Assembly: GCA_018268455.1 (NCBI GenBank)
Contig: JAFDWM010000290.1
Location: forward strand, 207,493 to 271,492
DNA: 64,000 bases
DNA from: Actinomycetota bacterium
Lineage (GTDB): Bacteria; Actinomycetota; Actinomycetes; Actinomycetales; Microbacteriaceae
Reading direction: 5' to 3'
This document shows, piece by piece, positions 50,452-60,826 of the stretch. The translations under genes and the position numbers were made by a program. The notes beneath the pieces are model-generated. The model saw only the letters and a list, made by a program, of their open reading frames with translations, was not told the origin of the DNA and made no database searches. How positions within the stretch are numbered: the stretch's first letter is position 1; every line of letters begins with the position of its first letter.

Positions 50452-51525
50452 TCAGCGGATCGCGGCCCCCGAACGGTCGTGCGCGGCCAGCCGGCGCTGC
50501 ACACCGGCCGCGGCCGTGCGCCCCGCTCGATTGGCGCCGATCGTGCTCGCCGAGGGGCCGTAGCCGACCAGCTGGATCCGCGGATCCTTCACGGCGGTGG
50601 TGCCGCGGCCTCCGCGGTCGAGCTGGATCCCGCCGAGGTCGCTGCGCAGGTGCAGCGGCGCGAGATGCCCGATCGCGGGCCGGAACCCCGTGGCCCACAG
50701 GATCGCGTCCACACGTTCGAACGAGCCGTCCGCCCAGCGCACGCCGTCGGGCTCGATCCGCTGGAACATCGGCAGCCGGCGGTCGTAGACGCCGAGTCGC
50801 GCCGCCGCCTGCTCCTGCGGCCGCAGCATCAGGCCGGTGACGCTGACCACGCTCTGCGGCGCGAGCCCCCGTGCGACGCGCTGCTCGACGAGCGCCACGG
50901 CGGCCGCGCCCGCCTCCGGAGTGAAGTCGTCGGTGCGCCAGACCGGCGGGCGACGGGTGGCCCACAGCACGTCCGTGATCGGCGCGAGCGCACCGAGGAA
51001 CTGCACCGCCGAGGCCCCTCCTCCGACCACGAGCACGCGCATGCCACGGAAGTGCTCCGGCCCCGGATAGTCGACGGTGTGGAGCTGCTCCCCGAGGAAG
51101 GTCTCCATGCCCGGGTAGTGCGGCAGGAACGGCTGCGTCCAGGTGCCTGTGGCGTTGACGAGGGTGCGCGAGTACCAGGTGCGCTCCCCCGCGTGCACCG
51201 CGAGGATGCCGTCTTCATCGGTCACCCGCCGCACGTGCACGGGTCGGATCACCGGCAGATCATGCGCACGCTCGTATGCGGCGAAGTACGAGGGCACGGC
51301 GTGGTTGGCGCGCTCCGTGGTGCGCGGCGGCGGCACCGACCCGGGCAGCTCCGCCACGCCGTGCACGTCCTGCATCGTGAGCGCGTCCCAGCGGTGCTGC
51401 CACGCGCCTCCCGGCGCGTCGTCGGCGTCGAGCGTGACGTGCGGCACTCCGAGCCGGCGCAGATGGTACGAACTCGACAGTCCTGCCTGCCCTGCGCCGA
51501 TGACGATGCTGTCGAGGATCTCCAC
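50452..51525 (-). CDS. flavin-dependent NAD(P)-binding oxidoreductase
   Basis: A 357-residue flavoprotein with two Rossmann motifs, VIGAGQAGLSSSYHL (FAD) and VLVVGGGASAVQFL (NAD(P)), and the ATGFRP segment (LWATGFRPAIGHL), as in Baeyer-Villiger/flavin monooxygenase and YpdA-like proteins. Substrate unknown. Start set at GTG 51525 because it gives a natural N terminus, but no clear ribosome site is visible. It occupies the place after jetC where jetD is normally found. Confidence 0.82.
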   Translation of the reverse strand: MEILDSIVIGAGQAGLSSSYHLRRLGVPHVTLDADDAPGGAWQHRWDALTMQDVHGVAELPGSVPPPRTTERANHAVPSYFAAYERAHDLPVIRPVHVRRVTDEDGILAVHAGERTWYSRTLVNATGTWTQPFLPHYPGMETFLGEQLHTVDYPGPEHFRGMRVLVVGGGASAVQFLGALAPITDVLWATRRPPVWRTDDFTPEAGAAAVALVEQRVARGLAPQSVVSVTGLMLRPQEQAAARLGVYDRRLPMFQRIEPDGVRWADGSFERVDAILWATGFRPAIGHLAPLHLRSDLGGIQLDRGGRGTTAVKDPRIQLVGYGPSASTIGANRAGRTAAAGVQRRLAAHDRSGAAIR

Positions 51526-51601
51526 GGCGGATGCAACGCCGCCGAGGCCGCCGCTGTTCCCCGATGCGGCGTGCAGAGGCTCCGATCCGCACGCGACCGG
51601 C

Positions 51602-54600
51602 TCAGCGCGACTCGGGCATCGCGACCTTGAGCTTGGCCCAGGACCTGCCCCGGGTGTCCTTGAGGATGTCGTACTCGACGTCGACATGCGGTTCGATCGC
51701 GCTGTACTTGTCGTTCGGCGCGCCGATCACCAGCTGGAATCCGAGACCCCGCCACGCGCCGATCGCGCGCTTGGTGAAGTGCGCATCCGCCTTGATGAGG
51801 GCCTCGTCCATGAACACCGGGGCGTAGCGCGGACGCTCCGCACCCGCGTCACCGAGCTGGTAGCGCAGGGCCGCGCCGACGATGAAGGCGATGAGCTCCT
51901 GCGACTCTCCGCCGGACTTCTCACCGATGTGGTCGTACAGCGCGACATGCTGCTTCGTGTCGGCGGTGACCCGCTCCGCGCTCACCCGCACGTGGGTGCG
52001 CACATCGATGAGGTCGGCGAAGTCCGGCGCAGAGCGGCGCAGGTGCCCGATGAGACGCGACATGCGGCGGTAGGCGTGCTCGCGCTCCTGATCGGTCGAC
52101 GCCGCCTCGATCAGCCCGCGCACTTCGCGCAGGTCGCGGCGGAAGCGCTTGCGCGCCTCGGACTGGCTCTCCCTGGTCGTGATCTGCAGGCGATGCGCGT
52201 CATCGTAGAACGGCAGGTCCTGCATGATGCGGTTGATCGGCTCGATGCGCTCGCGGATCTCCCGCAGCGCCCGGCCGAGCATCGAGTCGAGATTGGTGAG
52301 GTCGTTGCCGGAGAGGTGCAGGAGGCTGTCCCGCCACTCGCTCTCCAGCTGGTGCAGCCCGCTCGTCTCGAGCGCGACCAGGATGCTCTCGAAGTCGTCG
52401 ACGTAGAGATCCGGATCCGCGAGCAGGTTCGGATTCTCCCAGCGCTCCAGGAATCCGCTCATCAGCCGGCGCAGGTTCTCGCGCTGCTCGTGGTGCGCGT
52501 CGCGCGCGGCGGCGCGGTCCTCGGTGAGCCGCTGCCCCGCCGTCTGCAGGGCGCCGTCGAAGCGTTCGAGCAGCACCGACGGCGCGGCCTTGGCCGACGC
52601 GGGCGTCGCGAAGCGGGCATCGAGGTATTCGCCGTGTGCGGCGTGCACGACGCGATCGGATCCGTCCGCGGCGTCGATGAGCGCCTGTCCCGCGTCGACA
52701 TCGTCGGTGATCTCGCCCCAGCGCTGCTCGATCTGCCGGCGCTCCGCGTCCGCGGCGCCGATCTCCTCCCGCAGCCGTGCGGCGATGCGCTTGGCCTTGT
52801 CGATCTGCGTTCCGATCCCGGAGATGTCCGGATTCTTCTCGGCGACCTCGGCGGCGACACCCTGCCAGCGCTCCTGCTCTGCGAGGAGCCCCTCGACGTC
52901 GATCTGCTCCCAGATCACGTCGACGATCCGGCCGAAGGCCGCGCGCTCCGCGTCGAAGCGGTCCAGAGCCGTCTCGGCGGCCGACGCCTCCTGCTCCGCC
53001 TGCGCGAGCCTGGGACGCAGCTCGTCGACCGCGGCCTCGAGATCACGCAGCCGGGTGCGGTTCGAGAAGCCGAGCACGTTGGTGCGGCCCTGCCCGCCAT
53101 GCGCGCCCTGATCGCCGCGGGACATCTGTCCCGTGATCGTGAGCGCCTGATCCTCGCCGGCGAGCGCTGCCGCGCTGTTCACGCAGGCGAACCCGAACCG
53201 CTCGGTGAGGCGCACCTGCAGCCAGCCCGTGAACGGGGTGTCGGCGTAGTCGAGCCGGCCGGGAAGCCGGTTCTCGGCTCCCCCGCCGCTGGCGCGGAGT
53301 CCCGTGTGCACGCCCTGATAGGTGAGACGGCGCGGCGTGCGCACACTGTCGATGGCGGCGCGGAAACGATCGAGATCGGCGACGTCGAGGAGCACGGTGG
53401 TGGCGAACCCGCCGAGCGCGAGGTTGAACGCCTCCCGCCACGGCTCGTATTCGGTGCGCACCTCGATGAGCTCGCCGACGAAGGGCAGCTGGTGCGGTTC
53501 AAGCCCCGCCGCCTCGGCGAGCAGAGCCCGTGAGCGGTACAGGTCGGCGGGGATGTTTCCGGTGAACGCCGACGCCTCGGCGTGTGCCCGCTCCCGCTGG
53601 CTCAATTCGGTGAGGAGGGCGTCGCGACGCCGGCGTGCGTCGGCCCAGGCATCGCGGGCACGGTTCTTCGCGTCGGCGTCGGCGAGTACCGCGCGACCCC
53701 GGCTCACCAGTCGGTCGAACGAGGCGCGGCCGGCCGCATCGGCGTCGAGGATCCGGAGGTCTTCCGCGAGCCGCTCGCGCTGCGCCCTGGCGTCCTCCAG
53801 GCGTCGCTCGACGCCGCGCAGTTCCCGCTGCGCGGTCTCGAGCCGGTCGCCGCCGCGCTCGCGCAGCAGATCACGCAGGCCCTCGTGCTCGATCTCGGCT
53901 GCCTCCGCCCGCACCCGCTTCTCGCGCACGAGTGCGTCCAGCGCGCGCTTGCGGTCGCGCAGCTCATCCTCGACGTCACGGAGCAGGTCCATCCGTCGTC
54001 CGGCGCGCCAGAGGGACGCGACCGAGGACGGATCCTCGAACACCCCGACCGCGTCGATGAGAGTCATCCGTTCGGCCGCCGCGTCGATGCGGCCGCGCAG
54101 GTCGCGGATCGGCTCGAGCGCCGCGACCTGCTGGCGCGCGACGAGCATGCGCTGCTTGGTGCTCTCCAGCTCGTCGAAGTGCACGACCACCGCGTCCGCG
54201 GTGCGCATGGTCTCCGGCTCCTCGAGCACGAGCCGCTTGTACAGGTCGTCGACGGTGGTGATCTGCTGGCCCGCCTGGATCCTCGCCAGCAGGCTCATCG
54301 CATTCGCCCCGGATCCGGCGGCCCCGATGCCCAGCACGGAGTGCAGGCGGGCGGAGAACTCCCGGTCCGTTCCCACGGGCTCGAGGCCGACGGCGCGGAC
54401 CGAGGCATCGGTGAGGCGCTGAGCCGCGGCCTGCTCGAGCAGCGCCAGGTCGAATGCGGCGTTCGCGGTGGCGCGCACGCGCACGGTGTCCTCGAGCACG
54501 CGCGCACCGGCCGGGATGTACCAGGCGCGCACCGCGGTGAAACGCGATCCGTCGTGGTCGAGCCATGTCATCGAGATCGCGGTCCAGGTGTCCTCGCCGT

Positions 54601-54958
54601 CGCCGCGGAGCACCTGCACCTTTGTGCCCTCCTCGGTGCGCGTCTCGTCGAGCTTGCCGCGCCCGTAGGAGAGCACGTTGCGTTGCTCGTCACCGCGCGG
54701 GCGACCGGTGACGCCGCCGTTCGAGGCGCCGTTGAACGGCGTCGTGTGCGGCATCATGAGCGCGATGTAAGCGTCCATGAGCGTCGACTTCCCAGACCCG
54801 GATCCGCCGCACAGCAGCGTCGCCGCTGGCGAGAACCGCACCCGGTGCGGGCCGCCGTCGTAGCCGCCCCAGTTCACGAGCTGCAGATCCTCGGCGACCC
54901 ACTGCTGACCGCGGGAGGCTTCCGGGATGAGCCCGAAGAGCGTGTCGATCATCGTCAT
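51602..54958 (-). CDS. jetC: JetC, SMC-like ATPase (Wadjet/Mks condensin type)
   Basis: A 1118-residue SMC-family ATPase. Walker [10 protein letters not shown] (51-59), long coiled-coil arms (about 290-480 and 680-960) with a hinge-like middle part, signature SGGESQE (from 1015) and Walker B VFMDEA (1049-1053), all intact. This is the DNA-loop-extruding motor of JetABC(D)/MksBEF(G) systems that recognise circular plasmids. The ATG overlaps the jetB stop by 4 bases. The next gene is not jetD. Confidence 0.9.
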   Translation of the reverse strand: MTMIDTLFGLIPEASRGQQWVAEDLQLVNWGGYDGGPHRVRFSPAATLLCGGSGSGKSTLMDAYIALMMPHTTPFNGASNGGVTGRPRGDEQRNVLSYGRGKLDETRTEEGTKVQVLRGDGEDTWTAISMTWLDHDGSRFTAVRAWYIPAGARVLEDTVRVRATANAAFDLALLEQAAAQRLTDASVRAVGLEPVGTDREFSARLHSVLGIGAAGSGANAMSLLARIQAGQQITTVDDLYKRLVLEEPETMRTADAVVVHFDELESTKQRMLVARQQVAALEPIRDLRGRIDAAAERMTLIDAVGVFEDPSSVASLWRAGRRMDLLRDVEDELRDRKRALDALVREKRVRAEAAEIEHEGLRDLLRERGGDRLETAQRELRGVERRLEDARAQRERLAEDLRILDADAAGRASFDRLVSRGRAVLADADAKNRARDAWADARRRRDALLTELSQRERAHAEASAFTGNIPADLYRSRALLAEAAGLEPHQLPFVGELIEVRTEYEPWREAFNLALGGFATTVLLDVADLDRFRAAIDSVRTPRRLTYQGVHTGLRASGGGAENRLPGRLDYADTPFTGWLQVRLTERFGFACVNSAAALAGEDQALTITGQMSRGDQGAHGGQGRTNVLGFSNRTRLRDLEAAVDELRPRLAQAEQEASAAETALDRFDAERAAFGRIVDVIWEQIDVEGLLAEQERWQGVAAEVAEKNPDISGIGTQIDKAKRIAARLREEIGAADAERRQIEQRWGEITDDVDAGQALIDAADGSDRVVHAAHGEYLDARFATPASAKAAPSVLLERFDGALQTAGQRLTEDRAAARDAHHEQRENLRRLMSGFLERWENPNLLADPDLYVDDFESILVALETSGLHQLESEWRDSLLHLSGNDLTNLDSMLGRALREIRERIEPINRIMQDLPFYDDAHRLQITTRESQSEARKRFRRDLREVRGLIEAASTDQEREHAYRRMSRLIGHLRRSAPDFADLIDVRTHVRVSAERVTADTKQHVALYDHIGEKSGGESQELIAFIVGAALRYQLGDAGAERPRYAPVFMDEALIKADAHFTKRAIGAWRGLGFQLVIGAPNDKYSAIEPHVDVEYDILKDTRGRSWAKLKVAMPESR

Positions 54959-55668
54959 GACAGGGCGTCCTCCAGAGCGTCCTCGGAGGCCGCATCGGGC
55001 GCGGTCGCCGCGGCGCCGGCAGCCCGCTCGGCCGCGGTCTCTCGCAGCCAGTCGCGCAGTTCGGTGAGCTTCTCCGCGCTCAGCACCACCTCCACGAGCG
55101 GGCCGATCCGATACCGGCCGGTCGTCTCCTCGCTGATGATGCCGTCGTTCGCGAGCTTGCGCAGCGCGTCGCGCACCGCCTTCTGCCGCCGTGAGATGTC
55201 GCCATCCGCCTCGGTGAAATAGCTCAGTACGGTGGCTTCGACGTCTTCGACGTCGATCCGCGGCGCCGCCTCGCCGGCGACGCTCTCGCGCTCGTAGACG
55301 GTGCGCAGATGCACCAGCACCAGGGTCTCGGAGCGCGTGTACGGCGTGTCGCGCAGCAGGATCGGGATGTCGAGCTCTTCCACGCGTATCTGCTGCTTGT
55401 AGGCGAGACCGTGCCCGTGGTCGACGACGAGGCGGATGTACAGGTCGTTGAGCCGCGACTCGATCACGGTCTGGTTGTCCAGGAGCGTGCGCCATTCCGT
55501 GCGGTTGCGCTCGGCGAGCAGGAAGCGGCGGTGCAGGATCAGGGCGAGCGTGCGCCGCACCTCCGGGTCGAGCACCCCGCGGTCGCCGGGGAACAGTTCG
55601 GGGAGGTCGTCCTCCATCGCGACGGGCTCAATGAATCCCGTGGCGTCGATGACATCCGGCGTGGTCAT
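54955..55668 (-). CDS. jetB: JetB, DUF4194 subunit
   Basis: A 237-residue winged-helix KITE-like subunit (MksE equivalent), with [24 protein letters not shown] and the DUF4194 core. It bridges the kleisin JetA and the SMC-like JetC. Overlaps jetA and jetC by 4 bases each (ATGA), so the three are made in fixed ratio. Confidence 0.87.
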   Translation of the reverse strand: MTTPDVIDATGFIEPVAMEDDLPELFPGDRGVLDPEVRRTLALILHRRFLLAERNRTEWRTLLDNQTVIESRLNDLYIRLVVDHGHGLAYKQQIRVEELDIPILLRDTPYTRSETLVLVHLRTVYERESVAGEAAPRIDVEDVEATVLSYFTEADGDISRRQKAVRDALRKLANDGIISEETTGRYRIGPLVEVVLSAEKLTELRDWLRETAAERAAGAAATAPDAASEDALEDALS

Positions 55669-57128
55669 GCCTGCTCCTTCCTGGCGTGTGCGGTCACCGC
55701 TCCGAACGCGAACCGTCGCGCCGTCCCGTCCGGCCGGCGGGCTTCCACGATCGACACCCCGTCCGCGTCGGTGAGGCCGTTGCGGTGCGCGATCTCGAGC
55801 AGACCAAGGAGGTCGACCGGCCGACGGGTGCCGTCGGCGGCGCCTTCGAAGGCCTCACCCAGATCGAACGTGTCGCCGAGACCGGCGACGTACGCCTCGA
55901 GCTCGGCATAGTGCGGCCCGCCCCACGCGCGCGTGTCGGCGTCGACGAACTCGACGTCGCGGCCCTGCGTGGTCAGCGCCGCCGGAGCGGCGGGCGGGCG
56001 GATGTCCCCCAGCGACTGGCGCAGGTGGCCGATGCTCGCGACCGGCAGCCGGCGCAGCGGATCCACCGGCGTCTCCGGTGTGCGGGTCTGGGTCCACGCC
56101 TGCATCCCGGCGATGACGTCGCGCAGGAGCTCATCGACCTGCCGATCGCGTGCCGGATCGTGCGTGCGCACCTGTGCGGCGATGACGTGCGAGGCGCGCC
56201 GCTGCGCGGTGAGCACCTCCTGCACGCCGAGCTCCATGCGGCGCCCGATCATGTCCAGCTCGGCGCGCTGCGTGTCGTCCAGCAGCCGTGCGAAGGGTCG
56301 CGACAGCAGCTCGTGCAGCTGTTCGGCGAACGCATCGATGCGCTCCGGATCCCCGATGAGACGGAGGGCGCCGGCGAAGGCCTGGCCCTCGCGCGTGGAC
56401 TGCATGACCTGCTGGCCACGCACCAGGTACTCCCGGAGCACCTCACCGGTGGGGCGTTCGTCACGGCGCAGGTCGCGGATCACGTCACGCTGCATGGCCT
56501 TGATCGACTCCGCCACCCGGGTGAAATCGGCGGGCAGGCTGCGTGAGAGGTGCAGCACGTTCTCCGCCTCCTCGAGCAGCTCGTCGTCGGGCATCGGATC
56601 CGCCGACCCTGACTCGAGCTCTGCGATGCGGGCGTCGAGAGCCGCCCGCTCGGCACGCAGGCGGGCGAGTCTTCGCGCAGGATCCGCATCCGAATCCTCG
56701 GCGAGACGCTCGACGGCGTCGAGCAGCGTGCGCACCCGCGAGTGCGAGACGCGGGAACCGCCGCCGGTGAGGTCGGCGATCTCCAGCGCCCGCACGGCAT
56801 GCGCGGTCAGCCGGTACACCTCGGTGTCGCCGTCGATCTGCTGTCCGAGCCAGCCGACCTTCACCCAGTAGCGGCACACCTCGCGGCCGCTGGTCGCGGG
56901 CAGCCGACGATCGTCCTCCTCGTCGCCGGCCGCGCGCAGCCGCCCGAGCATCGCGCCGACCTCGACGTGCGCACCCGCGACCGTGACCGCGGGCCGGTCG
57001 GCGGAGAACATCACGCTCAGCGCGGCGACCACGAAGGGCGCATATCTGCCGTGCAGCAGGTCGAGCGTGGGCGTCTTGAATGCGGCGAGCGCGCGCAGGT
57101 AGGCACCCTCTGCTCTGCTCCCGGTCAC
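55665..57128 (-). CDS. jetA: JetA, DUF3375 kleisin-like subunit
   Basis: A 487-residue DUF3375 protein (MksF equivalent), the kleisin that closes the SMC ring. It begins with [26 protein letters not shown] and is helical with a coiled-coil stretch near 150-175. GTG start with GAGAGG upstream. First gene of the operon; a -10 TAGACT at 57192-57197 leaves a leader of about 55 bases. Confidence 0.87.
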   Translation of the reverse strand: MTGSRAEGAYLRALAAFKTPTLDLLHGRYAPFVVAALSVMFSADRPAVTVAGAHVEVGAMLGRLRAAGDEEDDRRLPATSGREVCRYWVKVGWLGQQIDGDTEVYRLTAHAVRALEIADLTGGGSRVSHSRVRTLLDAVERLAEDSDADPARRLARLRAERAALDARIAELESGSADPMPDDELLEEAENVLHLSRSLPADFTRVAESIKAMQRDVIRDLRRDERPTGEVLREYLVRGQQVMQSTREGQAFAGALRLIGDPERIDAFAEQLHELLSRPFARLLDDTQRAELDMIGRRMELGVQEVLTAQRRASHVIAAQVRTHDPARDRQVDELLRDVIAGMQAWTQTRTPETPVDPLRRLPVASIGHLRQSLGDIRPPAAPAALTTQGRDVEFVDADTRAWGGPHYAELEAYVAGLGDTFDLGEAFEGAADGTRRPVDLLGLLEIAHRNGLTDADGVSIVEARRPDGTARRFAFGAVTAHARKEQA

Positions 57129-57191
57129 GCTGCGCCTCTCGTCTCCCGCTCTGGAACGAGAGTCCCCTGACGCCGTTCTCCCAGATCGACC

Positions 57192-57197
57192 AGTCTA
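57192..57197 (-). promoter_or_regulatory. -10 box of the jetABC operon
   Basis: TAGACT on the minus strand, 63 bases before the jetA GTG. No clear -35. Confidence 0.5.
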
Positions 57198-57226
57198 CGG
57201 GGCGGTGCCGTCGGCACCGGGTCGCG

Positions 57227-57598
57227 TCAGTCGGAGCGGGATCCGTTGAGCAGATCCCGCAGCACGGTCGCCTCACTGATGTCGGCGCGCTTCGACGCCG
57301 TGAGCAACGTCACGGTTGCGTCCTTGGCGAGGTCCCGGAGTGTCTCGAACGCGTCCGCGGCCGGCGGCGCGGTGAGTTCCGCCGCGTAGCGTTCGGCGAA
57401 CTCGGCGAACTTCTCCGGGTCGTGTCGGTACCATTCACGCAGCTCGGTGGAGGGTGCCACCTCTTTCAGCCATTCGAAGAGGGCGGCACGCTCCTTGCTG
57501 ACTCCTCGGGGCCAGAGGCGGTCCACGAGCACGCGCTTGCCGTCCGTGCTCTCCGGCTCGTCGTAGATTCGACGCACGCGCACCTGGTGTGTGGCCAT
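57227..57598 (-). CDS. DUF488 family protein
   Basis: A 123-residue protein with the DUF488 core: VRVRRIYDEPESTDGKRVLV, DRLWPRGVSKERA, EWYRHDP, LLTASKRADISEA. Family function is not established. AAGGGGGG precedes the ATG. Stands alone between the jet operon and the broken response regulator. Confidence 0.88.
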   Translation of the reverse strand: MATHQVRVRRIYDEPESTDGKRVLVDRLWPRGVSKERAALFEWLKEVAPSTELREWYRHDPEKFAEFAERYAAELTAPPAADAFETLRDLAKDATVTLLTASKRADISEATVLRDLLNGSRSD

Positions 57599-57694
57599 GG
57601 TGCACCCCCCTTCGTTGGACGACAGCGGCCTTCACGGCCCGAGGACTGCCGCATCAGTTCCACCCTATGACGCCGAGGTCGCAGGGAAGCGGAC

Positions 57695-58232
57695 TCACGC
57701 ACCCCCGTGCGAATCGGGGCGGTCCGCGCGCCCGGGCTGGACGAAGCCGCTCTCGTAGCAGCGCACGATCACCTGAACGCGGTCCCGCACCCCGAGTTTC
57801 TGCAGGACCGCCGTGACGTGGGCTTTGACAGTGGTCTCGGAAATATACATACGGGCTGCGATCTCCGCATTCGACAATCCCTCCGCGATATAGCGGGCGG
57901 TGTCGAGTTCTCGTTCAGACAGCGCGGCGAAATCGGCGGGGAGCACCTGGCCGGGAGGCAGCCGCCTGGTGAAGTCGGCGAGTAGCCGTCGCGTGATCAC
58001 CGGGTCGAGGATCGCTTCGCCGGCGGCGACAGTCCGCACCGCTTCCGCCAACTGGCCGGGGCTCACGGTCTTGAGCAGGAAACCGCTCGCGCCGGCGCGC
58101 ACGGCGTCGTAGACATGGCTGTCACCGTCGAATGTGGTGAGCATCAGCACCCGACTGCGGATCGCGGTGTCGGCCAGCAGATTGCGGGTGGCCGCGATGC
58201 CGTCGACAACGGGCATCTGGACGTGGGCACCG
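57695..58232 (-). pseudogene. response regulator that has lost its 5' third
   Basis: The frame from 58216 gives 173 residues that match a NarL/FixJ regulator from MPVVDGIAATR to a complete LuxR helix-turn-helix (LSERELDTARYIAEGLSNAEI). The first 50 or so residues of the receiver, including the acidic pair, are missing, and the phospho-acceptor position reads AHVQMP instead of the usual MDVQMP, so the aspartate is lost too. The break lies near 58217-58232. No kinase gene is next to it. It might still make a constitutive DNA-binding protein, but a decayed gene is more likely. Confidence 0.75.
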
Positions 58233-58244
58233 GCCGTGCACTCG

Positions 58245-58250
58245 TAGCGT
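58245..58250 (+). promoter_or_regulatory. -10 box for the 14-codon leader frame and membrane protein
   Basis: TAGCGT, 7 bases, then the ATG at 58258. It would produce a leaderless transcript. Confidence 0.5.
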
Positions 58251-58257
58251 CGGGATC

Positions 58258-58302
58258 ATGGCGGGCAACGAGGCCGCCCTGACGCCGAGGAGCGGGAAAT
58301 GA
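58258..58302 (+). CDS. 14-residue upstream open frame
   Basis: MAGNEAALTPRSGK, whose TGA overlaps the ATG of the next gene (ATGA at 58299-58302). Placed exactly at a likely transcript 5' end, it may couple translation into the membrane protein. The downstream gene also has its own GAGGAG site, so the frame may be incidental. Confidence 0.4.
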   Translation: MAGNEAALTPRSGK

Positions 58303-58790
58303 CAACCGAATCAGAAAGCCAGAGCCGAACGCAGCGTCCCGACGGCGAGACATCGTCGGGGTGGTTCCCCGCGACCGGGCGGACGCCCTTCTGGGCTGTC
58401 ATCGGCGTCGTGCTGTCCGCTGCCTTCAGTGCACTGAGCATCTTCTGGGACATCACCGGCAATGACCCCGAACCCGAGGCGCAGCCTCTCGGTCAGTTCC
58501 TGGTCGTGGTTGCGGTCATCGTCGTGACGACCGTTGTGCTGTACTTCTTCGTGGTGCGGAATGCCGGTCGCGGTCATTCCGGGCGGCGCAGCCTGATCCT
58601 CGGCATTCTCGCAGCGGCAAGCGTGATCTTGTTCTGGCTCGGCATACCGGTGGTCTTCGCCTCGGCCGCTGCTGCCACGGCGTTCATCGAGCGGGACCGG
58701 CGCGGCCGATTCGGCGGCATGGCGACGGCAGGACTCGCCCTGGCGATCATCAGCACGCTGGCGACGGCTGCGCTGGCAATCGCCGGCTGA
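58299..58790 (+). CDS. small multi-pass membrane protein
   Basis: A 163-residue protein with a hydrophilic N terminus (about 28 residues) and four hydrophobic segments (about 32-50, 66-87, 98-125, 142-162), in the style of DUF4190-like proteins. GAGGAGCGGGAA precedes the ATG. No recognised function; not obviously linked to the flanking genes. Confidence 0.75.
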   Translation: MTTESESQSRTQRPDGETSSGWFPATGRTPFWAVIGVVLSAAFSALSIFWDITGNDPEPEAQPLGQFLVVVAVIVVTTVVLYFFVVRNAGRGHSGRRSLILGILAAASVILFWLGIPVVFASAAAATAFIERDRRGRFGGMATAGLALAIISTLATAALAIAG

Positions 58791-58900
58791 CGGGTCACGA
58801 GGCGGTCGCCAATGCCGCTGAATCGTGGGGTGCCTTGTCGTGGTGACATCAGGGCGCGAGAATGAGACCACTGGACTCACCGGTGGTTGTGAGGTCGCTC

Positions 58901-60082
58901 ATGCGGGTCTTGATCGTCGGGGCGGGGATCGCCGGCCCCACACTCACTTACTGGTTGCAGAGGTTCGGGCACGAGGCCACGATCGTGGAGCATGCCCCGC
59001 AATTGCGCGCGGGCGGCTACGTCGTGGACTTCTGGGGCGCGGGCTACGACGTCGCGGAGCGGATGGGGATCCTGCCGAGGCTGCAGGACGAGGGCTACCA
59101 CGTCCGGGAAGCCCGCGAGGTCTCCCGCAGCGGCCGGCGCATCACCCATTTCGACCCGCAGCGCGTCGTCGGCCTCAGCGGAGGACGGTACATCACCATC
59201 GGGCGCTCGGACCTTGCCCGGGCGATCTATGACGCAGCCGATGGAACCGTGGAGACGGTCTTCGGCGACACCGTGACCGCACTGCACGATGACGGCGGCC
59301 GGGTGCAGGTGGAGTTCGAGCACGGCACGCCACGGGAGTTCGACCTCGTCGTCGGCGCGGACGGGCTGCATTCGCGCGTGCGAAGGCTGGTGTTCGGACC
59401 CGAGGCCGAGTTCGAGCGCGATCTCGGCATCACGGTCGCCGCCTTCGATGTGGCGCAATACCGCCCGCGCGATGACCTGGTCGCAGTGATGCACACCGAG
59501 GTGGGGCATCAGGTGCTGCGTCTCGCCCTGCATGACGACGCGACGATGTTCTGCATCATGTTCCGCCATGACGGTCAGCTGCCGCAGGACGACCCGGCCG
59601 CGCAGCAGGACCTGCTGCGGCGGAGCCTGGCCGGGGTCGGATGGGAGGTCCCTGCGATCCTGGAGCAGCTGCCGCAGGCCCGCACGTTCTACATGGATCG
59701 GGCGAGCCAGATCCTGATGCCCTCGTGGTCACGCGGCCGCGTCGGGCTGATCGGCGACGCCGCCGCAGCACCTTCGCTGCTGGCCGGACAAGGATCCGCG
59801 CTGGCGATGATCGAGGCGTATGTCCTCGCCCACGAGCTGCACGAGGCACACGGCGACCACCGGACGGCGTTCTCGGCGTATCAGCAGCGACTGGCTGCTC
59901 CCGTGCGAGGAAAACAGGACGCGGCGATCGGCATGGGCGCTGCCTTCGCCCCGCGCAACCGCATGCAGCTGCTGCTGCGCGACGCGGTGTTCGGTCTCAT
60001 GACCGTCCCGCCCATCGCGAAGATCGCGATCGGGCGCAGCCTGGTGGACCCCATCCACCTGCCGCCCGTCCCGGTCAGCTGA
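58901..60082 (+). CDS. FAD-dependent monooxygenase (PHBH fold)
   Basis: A 393-residue aromatic-hydroxylase-type flavoprotein: LIVGAGIAGPTLTYWL (FAD), VVGADGLHSRVRRL (DG motif) and GLIGDAAAAPSLLAGQG (GD motif). The GD motif has AAAAP where many members have AAHxxxP. Related to TetX and to monooxygenases that act on polyketides or antibiotics; the substrate is unknown. ATG 58901 with GAGG upstream is preferred to ATG 58862. No partner genes. Confidence 0.87.
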   Translation: MRVLIVGAGIAGPTLTYWLQRFGHEATIVEHAPQLRAGGYVVDFWGAGYDVAERMGILPRLQDEGYHVREAREVSRSGRRITHFDPQRVVGLSGGRYITIGRSDLARAIYDAADGTVETVFGDTVTALHDDGGRVQVEFEHGTPREFDLVVGADGLHSRVRRLVFGPEAEFERDLGITVAAFDVAQYRPRDDLVAVMHTEVGHQVLRLALHDDATMFCIMFRHDGQLPQDDPAAQQDLLRRSLAGVGWEVPAILEQLPQARTFYMDRASQILMPSWSRGRVGLIGDAAAAPSLLAGQGSALAMIEAYVLAHELHEAHGDHRTAFSAYQQRLAAPVRGKQDAAIGMGAAFAPRNRMQLLLRDAVFGLMTVPPIAKIAIGRSLVDPIHLPPVPVS

Positions 60083-60175
60083 CGCCCAGGGTCCGCGGCC
60101 GTCCAGCCACCGCACGCACCATCATCGACGCCCTTCGGCGCGCCGTCCCCTCGTGCGGACAGTCCTTCGGAGACA

Positions 60176-60826
60176 TCACCCGGAATGGCCAGGTCGGACC
60201 AGTCCTGTCTCGTAGGCGAGTGCCACGGCCTGCGCGCGGTCGCGCAGCCCGAGCTTGGTGAGGATCCGGGTGACGTGCGTCTTCACGGTCGCTTCGGAGA
60301 GGAAGAGCCGGTCGGCCAGCTGCTTGTTGCTCAGGCCGTGACCCACCAACCCGAGCACCTCGCGCTCGCGCGTCGTCAGGGGCCGCAGCGCCTCGGCGGC
60401 TTCCGATGAGGGGCGGGTGATGAACTCCTCCAGCAATCGGCGGGTGATCGCCGGAGCGAGGAGCGCATCGCCCCGTGCGGCGGCACGCACGGCACCGATC
60501 AACGACTCCGGCGGCGCATCCTTGAGCAGGAATCCGGCCGCGCCTGCCCTGATGGCGGCGTACACATACTCGTCGAGGTCGAACGTCGTGAGCATGATGA
60601 TGGCGCTGCGCCGGTCGGCCAGACGTCGCGTGGCTTCGATGCCGTCGAGTCCAGGCATGCGCACGTCCATCAGCACGACGTCCGGATCGGCGGCCACCGT
60701 GACCTGGACCGCCTCCTCGCCGCTGCCGGCCTCCCCGACGACACGCAGGTCGTCCTGCGTGGTGAGGATGGCGATCAGTCCGGCCCGCACGAGGCCCTGA
60801 TCGTCGGCAACCACGACCGTGATCAT
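60176..60826 (-). CDS. NarL/FixJ-type response regulator, partner of the adjacent kinase
   Basis: A 216-residue regulator: Asp8-Asp9, phospho-acceptor Asp54 (LMDVRMPG), LLKDA lysine, and a LuxR helix-turn-helix (LTTREREVLGLVGHGLSNKQL). Its ATG overlaps the kinase stop (ATGA), so they are a co-translated pair. Targets unknown; the divergent membrane protein at 62197 is a candidate by position. Confidence 0.94.
   Translation of the reverse strand: MITVVVADDQGLVRAGLIAILTTQDDLRVVGEAGSGEEAVQVTVAADPDVVLMDVRMPGLDGIEATRRLADRRSAIIMLTTFDLDEYVYAAIRAGAAGFLLKDAPPESLIGAVRAAARGDALLAPAITRRLLEEFITRPSSEAAEALRPLTTREREVLGLVGHGLSNKQLADRLFLSEATVKTHVTRILTKLGLRDRAQAVALAYETGLVRPGHSG

Noticed and set aside
51526-51601. 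A decayed jetD remnant after jetC
   Set aside because: The gap is 76 bases and shows no similarity to a TOPRIM or DUF3322 segment.
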